Assembly: GCA_963921425.1 (NCBI GenBank)
Contig: OY992840.1
Location: 9,116,501-9,180,500 of the forward strand
Direction: 5' to 3'
Length of the DNA stretch: 64,000 nucleotides
Source: Dryas octopetala
Lineage: Eukaryota; Streptophyta; Magnoliopsida; Rosales; Rosaceae
Shown one piece after another: positions 59,574 to 64,000 of this stretch; within the stretch, counting starts at the first letter, position 1; every line of letters begins with the position of its first letter. The position numbers and the translations under genes are program-made. Below the pieces are notes generated by a model, which worked only from the letters and a program-made list of their open reading frames with translations, was not told the origin of the DNA and did not search any database.

Positions 59574-61264
59574 TATTGATTTGTTCCATGATGATCACCT
59601 GGTTTGTATATATGGTTTCATTTTTAGACAGATAGGGAAAATTTGAAGGAATGGTAGTCTATGGGATATAGACTAATGGCTGATGGCCCAAGCTTAGTAA
59701 TGTGCATTTTTGTCATGCATAGTACTATTAGTGTCACAGTCAATGTCAACCACTATCTGATGATCTATCAGAACAATCAATATGATGGAACAAGTTTTTT
59801 TGCATAACATAGCTTTTTGCTTGATGCTCAACAACATTAATCAGTAAGAATTGCTATATTTTAACTGTTTTTGCAGAACCATGAAGGGGCAACAACCTGT
59901 GTATTGCTGTGTATATACATGACTTAATTGGGATATTTTCTTGTGTACATGACTATATAGAGATGGTGCTTTTGAGAAGGAGGATGGGCTTTGGGAAAAT
60001 GGGATTTCAGATCCGTTCTAGAGATGGTAGAGGGTGGGTGTTAAAATTTGAGCCAAATAGACTCATTGACTGGAAGTCTTGTGCTAAGATTTTTGGCTGA
60101 CATTCTTTTAGGAGGAAATTACTAACAATTAAGAATAGTACACTTAACAAAAATAAAAAGGTACCTTGGGGTTTTAAGTGTAGTAAACCATTACATAACA
60201 CCATTAGAAGTCTAGCGTGTATTGTATATTGTATTGTACAAACTGGTAACAATTGATTTGACTTCATTTTCTTTTCCTTATGTGCTGTCTCCTGGTATCT
60301 CTAATCCAAGAATGGGAATTATTCTGTAGCATTACCATTCTACTCAAAGTGTGCTCTGTATGCGTCTCGTCTCACTAATAAATACAACCACCCTTGTTAG
60401 TTATGGTTAAGTATAATGTAATACATGTTTAGTAGAGTGGTAATGCTATGCAATGATAAAACATGATGAGCAAAATTGCACTCGAAATTTTAAGATTGAG
60501 TTATGACATTGCTTTGTGTTCTCCTCCTTAATTAGCCACTCGAAGAAATGAGTTCTGAATGCAGTACATCTGTACATGCATTATTTGTCTTGGTTAGGAA
60601 CGGCTTATAGAAACAAAGTTTTGGTTCCAAGGCTTACATGTTTGGGGAGTTTGTCTGCTACTCAAAACAGCTGACCAGAAAAGAAGATTGCATAGGCAAA
60701 AGGTTTTGATGAATTCTTTTTGGAAACGGAATCCAAATGCAACTATGCTTTGATTTTAAAGGCTAATTGTCCTTGAATGACACTGATTGTCACTAAGTGC
60801 CTACCTTTTCTATTTTCGGTTGGCCAACAAAGTGTCTACTTGTTGGAAAGAACTGAATTTCATTTTCCATACTTGCACAGATGTGAAGGTTATAACTACC
60901 TCCATTCAAAGGAAGCCTAAACTCAAGTTTATGCGATACTTAAGACTTTTTTTTTTCATTTGTTTTGGCCATGCGATACTTAAAGACTTATTTATTTATT
61001 TTTTTTGGCCAGAATGCGATACTTAAGACTTTTTCTTTTTTGGCCAAAGACTTAAATATTGATAAAAATACATTTTTTTAGAGGCCCATCTGTACGTGAA
61101 TCAAAAGATAGGTTGGCGTTGTAAGGAGTCATTTTATAGTTGTGTGCCATGCCCTGCAGTACTGTATATTAAAAGGAACTTCAGAGACTTACAGGTTACA
61201 ACCATCTACATATATTAATTAAAAACCGACTAGAACTATATATCTTTTTATCTTAAATGTGTAT
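59574..61264. other. 3' flank of the WAT1-related gene and spacer
   Basis: Begins with the likely 3' UTR. A short repeat GCGATACTTAAGACTT-like occurs near 60930-61030 (three times). No further gene is recognised. Confidence 0.5.
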
Positions 61265-61650
61265 TGTGAGAGGAAATTATATCTCAAATAATTTTATTTA
61301 AGGGATCTCTCATAGGATCCACTTCATATATTATTTCAACGATCTAAACCATTTATTTTTAAGGCATATAGTCAAAAATCATTCTTACAAATAATTAGAC
61401 AAGTCAGAATCTATTAAGCTATTAAACTTTGATCAAATATATAGACGGACATAATATTTTCGATAAACACTTAAAATAGTTACCGTTTAATCATCAATCA
61501 AATGATTTTCGATTAACCTAACTTTTTGTAAGGACGATCCTTTAAAGAAGACCACAAAAATTGATGGTTCCGATCATCAAAATATAATGTAGAGTGAACT
61601 CCACAAGAGATCCCTTAAATAAGCTTATTTAAAGAATCTCTCAATGGAAG
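61265..61650. mobile_element. MITE-like inverted repeat
   Basis: TTATTTAAGGGATCTCTCAT near the left is mirrored by GAGATCCCTTAAATAAG near the right, with similar flanking blocks (CCACTTCATATATT opposite ATAATGTAGAGTGAACTCCA). The ends are imprecise. No coding sequence. Confidence 0.6.
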
Positions 61651-61659
61651 GGAGCTGTA

Positions 61660-61985
61660 TATATATATATATATACACATGCCCTTTCCAATAAGGGATC
61701 TTTCATTTAACACATTTTCATTGATTAAGCGGTCAAAGTTTATGTGTAAATAGATGAACTTGTAGTTCGTTTATTTGTTTGATTCAAATTGCATATCTTA
61801 ACTATTTTTGATTTAGTTGATTTTTTATAGGAATGATTTATCAATTGAGATGTAAAAAATGAACGGTTCGGATTGACACAAAATGATTCGTGTGGGCCCC
61901 ACAGAGAGATCCTTCATTTAACACTAAATGAGGAATTTCTTATTGAAAGAGGCATGTGTGTATATATATATATATAGTCCAGTTC
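61660..61985. mobile_element. MITE-like inverted repeat flanked by TA tracts
   Basis: CACATGCCCTTTCCAATAAG is mirrored by CTTATTGAAAGAGGCATGTG, and GATCTTTCATTTAACAC by a matching inner block. TA dinucleotide tracts lie directly outside both ends. It shares the AAGGGATCT/AGATCC(C)TT inner motif with the element just upstream, so the two may be related. Confidence 0.65.
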
Positions 61986-62137
61986 TTCTCAGGTAAGGAC
62001 ATTCACATGGTGCGAATATCAACACAGTGCCGATATAGGGTCGACACGAGATTCCAAAACGTGCTGCAACATATGTCGACGCCATGTCGACGTTCGCACC
62101 ATGCGAATGTTCTTACCTGAAAATTTTCCTATAAATA
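61975..62137. mobile_element. Small hairpin element
   Basis: CAGGTAAGGACATTCACATG with GTGCGAA is mirrored by TTCGCACCATGCGAATGTTC and TTACCTG within about 160 bp. The strong hairpin and short loop suit a tiny MITE. Ends are approximate and overlap the TA tract of the previous element. Confidence 0.65.
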
Positions 62138-62328
62138 TATATATTTGGTATCACTTATCCTTCCTTCACTCTCATTATATGTAATGAAAAGAATTCCCAA
62201 ATGTTGTCAAAGAAAAAGGATTGTTCGTTTATTTATGACATTTCAATAAAACAATATGATAGATAAAAATCCCCACAATATAAGTAGTTGTCTTATAAAC
62301 GAGCACCTATATAATTGTACCCTTACTC

Positions 62329-62959
62329 CAGTGGCGGATCCACTTAGGGAGGTAGGGGTCGGGCGACCCCCCAAATGCTGAAGTACAAAGCCTTGAACCA
62401 CCTTTCTTAGCCGCCGGTGACCTTTCAAACCTCCTGATGTCGGAGCACGAAGCCTAGAACTATCTTTCTCAGTCGCCGATGACCACCCAAACCTCTGGAC
62501 AACAACCCTGCAAACCTCTAGCCAATGACCCCTCGCTGCCCAATCGTCCACCAAGTGCTTGATAAAAAGCCTAAGTGCGAACAAAGAGAGCATCCTTTTT
62601 TTTTTTTTTAGTTTGTAGCCTGGCCAAAACGACGTCGTTTTGAGCCAGGGGTGTTTAATTTTTTTTAAGTCTCATGATCAAAATGATGTTTTGAGCCAGG
62701 AATTAGAAAAAAAAAAAAAAAAAAAAACAGTATAGCAGAAGACAGACTCGAGCCCTCAATTCCCAAACATAACTTCAAACCCCAAAATTCCCCAAAACCA
62801 ACACTCAAGTCCCAACCCACCCTCGATAATGTTGTTTTACCATGAATTATGAATGAAACTACTATCGTTCAATTTTTCATTGTTATTGTCGTCAATTTTT
62901 TTTTTTTTTAACTTTTACACCATGACCCCCCCAGATTAGGGATCTTAAATCCCCCACTG
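62329..62959. mobile_element. hAT-type non-autonomous element
   Basis: The left end CAGTGGCGGATCCACTTAGG and the right end (complement CAGTGGGGGATTTAAGATCC) are inverted repeats. A perfect 8-bp duplication CCTTACTC flanks it (62321-62328, 62960-62967). An 18-bp perfect palindrome (62625-62642) and a poly-A tract lie inside. The minus-strand open frame of 116 codons has no recognised family. Confidence 0.9.
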
Positions 62960-63215
62960 CCTTACTCCCTTAGATACCTCCACTAACCCTTTGTTGTAAA
63001 AATGTTTTAAAATCTCATTTTTTAATTATAAGCCTTTATATGTAGTTGATCATGATATAATTAACATTATACAATATACATCGCACACTTATATACTTAC
63101 ATGCATGCATTTTGATGAAAATACATTTTTTTGTGTAAGACCCATCTATAAAATAAAAGATAGCTTGATATCCATATCATTTTATTAGTACATGACATAG
63201 TGACTAGTTAGATAT

Positions 63216-63893
63216 GGCCCCGTTTGAGATTGCGGTGGAAGACCCAAAAGCTATTGTGGATGACAATTCTCAATCACGTACAACAATTTTGGTGTTTAGT
63301 AAAAAAATTAAAAACTGTTTTTCCCCACAACAAAAACAGAAAACAGGTTTGTAGGTGCTTTTGAAAGCTGCAGTGAATCACATCAATAATGAATATTTTA
63401 TTTTACCCATAATACCCTCATTGATTTCTATAATTTTTATTTGTTTATTTTAAATTAAAAAAATATGTTCATTGTTAGTTATATTTTATATTGTGATAAT
63501 TAATTATGATATTTTATTTGTACGATTAAAATTATAATATACCTAAAAAATAATAGACATACTTATTTAATAATGTTGTTCTTAGAATTAATGCTAATAA
63601 AAATTTGTAGCCAAAAATTTCAAAAACAAGTAAAAAAACATTTTATTTTTACTAAATAAATAAATGAAAGACACTTTCAGCATCATGTCCATTTTAGTAA
63701 TTATACACTGTCACAACACTTTTACATTAACATTTACTAAACACTTTAATACTGTTTTTTGTACTCACAACACTTTTGAAAACATAGACTACATAGTTTA
63801 CCAAACATTCAACTGCTTTAGTTTACAGTTGGCTTTACTTCACAACTGTTTTACTTCACAGCAGTTTTTCCTCACAGCAATACCAAAGTGGCC
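63216..63893. mobile_element. Possible PIF/Harbinger-like miniature element
   Basis: The left GGCCCCGTTTGAGATTGC resembles the complement of the right end (GGCCACTTTGGTATTGCTGT). TAT occurs on both sides (63213-63215, 63894-63896), consistent with a 3-bp target duplication, though in AT-rich DNA this is weak. The interior is AT-rich and non-coding. Confidence 0.6.
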
Positions 63894-64000
63894 TATATTC
63901 ATACAAGTTATAAGTTACAACCATCTTCTTATATATAAATATATATTTATTAATTAAAAATCAAGAAACCATTATCTTCGATCTGTTTTGGGATCTGAAA

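Noticed and set aside
62243..62593. 116-codon minus-strand open frame
   Set aside because: It lies within the hAT-type non-autonomous element and extends through its end; no transposase motifs.

Overview
The window is nuclear DNA from a flowering plant, almost certainly a eudicot. It is AT-rich, with GT-AG introns, plant-specific gene families (DUF547, Agenet/G2484-1, plant O-fucosyltransferase, PLS-class PPR, WAT1/EamA, plant matrixin, NFD6) and many short non-autonomous DNA transposons. A woody rosid (perhaps Rosaceae) would fit, but I cannot fix the species from the sequence alone.

Layout. 0-1.7 kb: the last four exons of a DUF547 gene on +. 2.3-3.5 kb: a Mutator-like element with a very G-rich core. 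5.3-20 kb: a large gene on + for a G2484-1-type tandem-Agenet protein; I reconstructed 16 coding exons that join in one frame to 2,497 aa. 21.3-25.9 kb: a nine-exon O-fucosyltransferase gene on - (613 aa), convergent with the Agenet gene. 26.3-35.2 kb: gene-free, dominated by inverted-repeat elements with recognisable target-site duplications (TSDs) and one templated insertion. 35.2-40.1 kb: AT-rich spacer. 40.2-41.3 kb: an intronless matrix metalloproteinase on +. 42.4-44.7 kb: nested and single transposons. 45.2-47 kb: an NFD6-like mitochondrial small protein with two possible C-termini. 48.2-49.7 kb: a DUF295 pseudogene on - whose 3' end runs into a miniature element. 50.2-52.1 kb: an intronless PPR gene on - (603 aa). 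54.7-59.6 kb: a seven-exon WAT1-related transporter on + (356 aa). 59.6-64 kb: a cluster of small transposons.

The genes do not form a pathway. They are independent single-copy-type genes in an order that looks partly conserved with Arabidopsis: NFD6-like, PPR (At5g47460-like) and WAT1-related (At5g47470-like) lie side by side. No rRNA, tRNA, CRISPR array or virus-derived gene was found.

The most interesting observations are: (1) a 238-bp tandem duplication across an intron of the Agenet gene that made a new chimeric in-frame exon; (2) a 430-bp insertion at 31.4 kb, copied from about 2 kb upstream and flanked by a 54-bp target duplication, which also preserves the pre-insertion form of a 1.1-kb foldback element; (3) a Mutator-like element whose interior is about 550 bp of one-sided G-rich repeats; (4) a miniature transposon that supplies the stop codon of a decayed DUF295 gene; (5) alternative splice choices that change the C-terminus of NFD6 and insert 20 residues into the Agenet protein.
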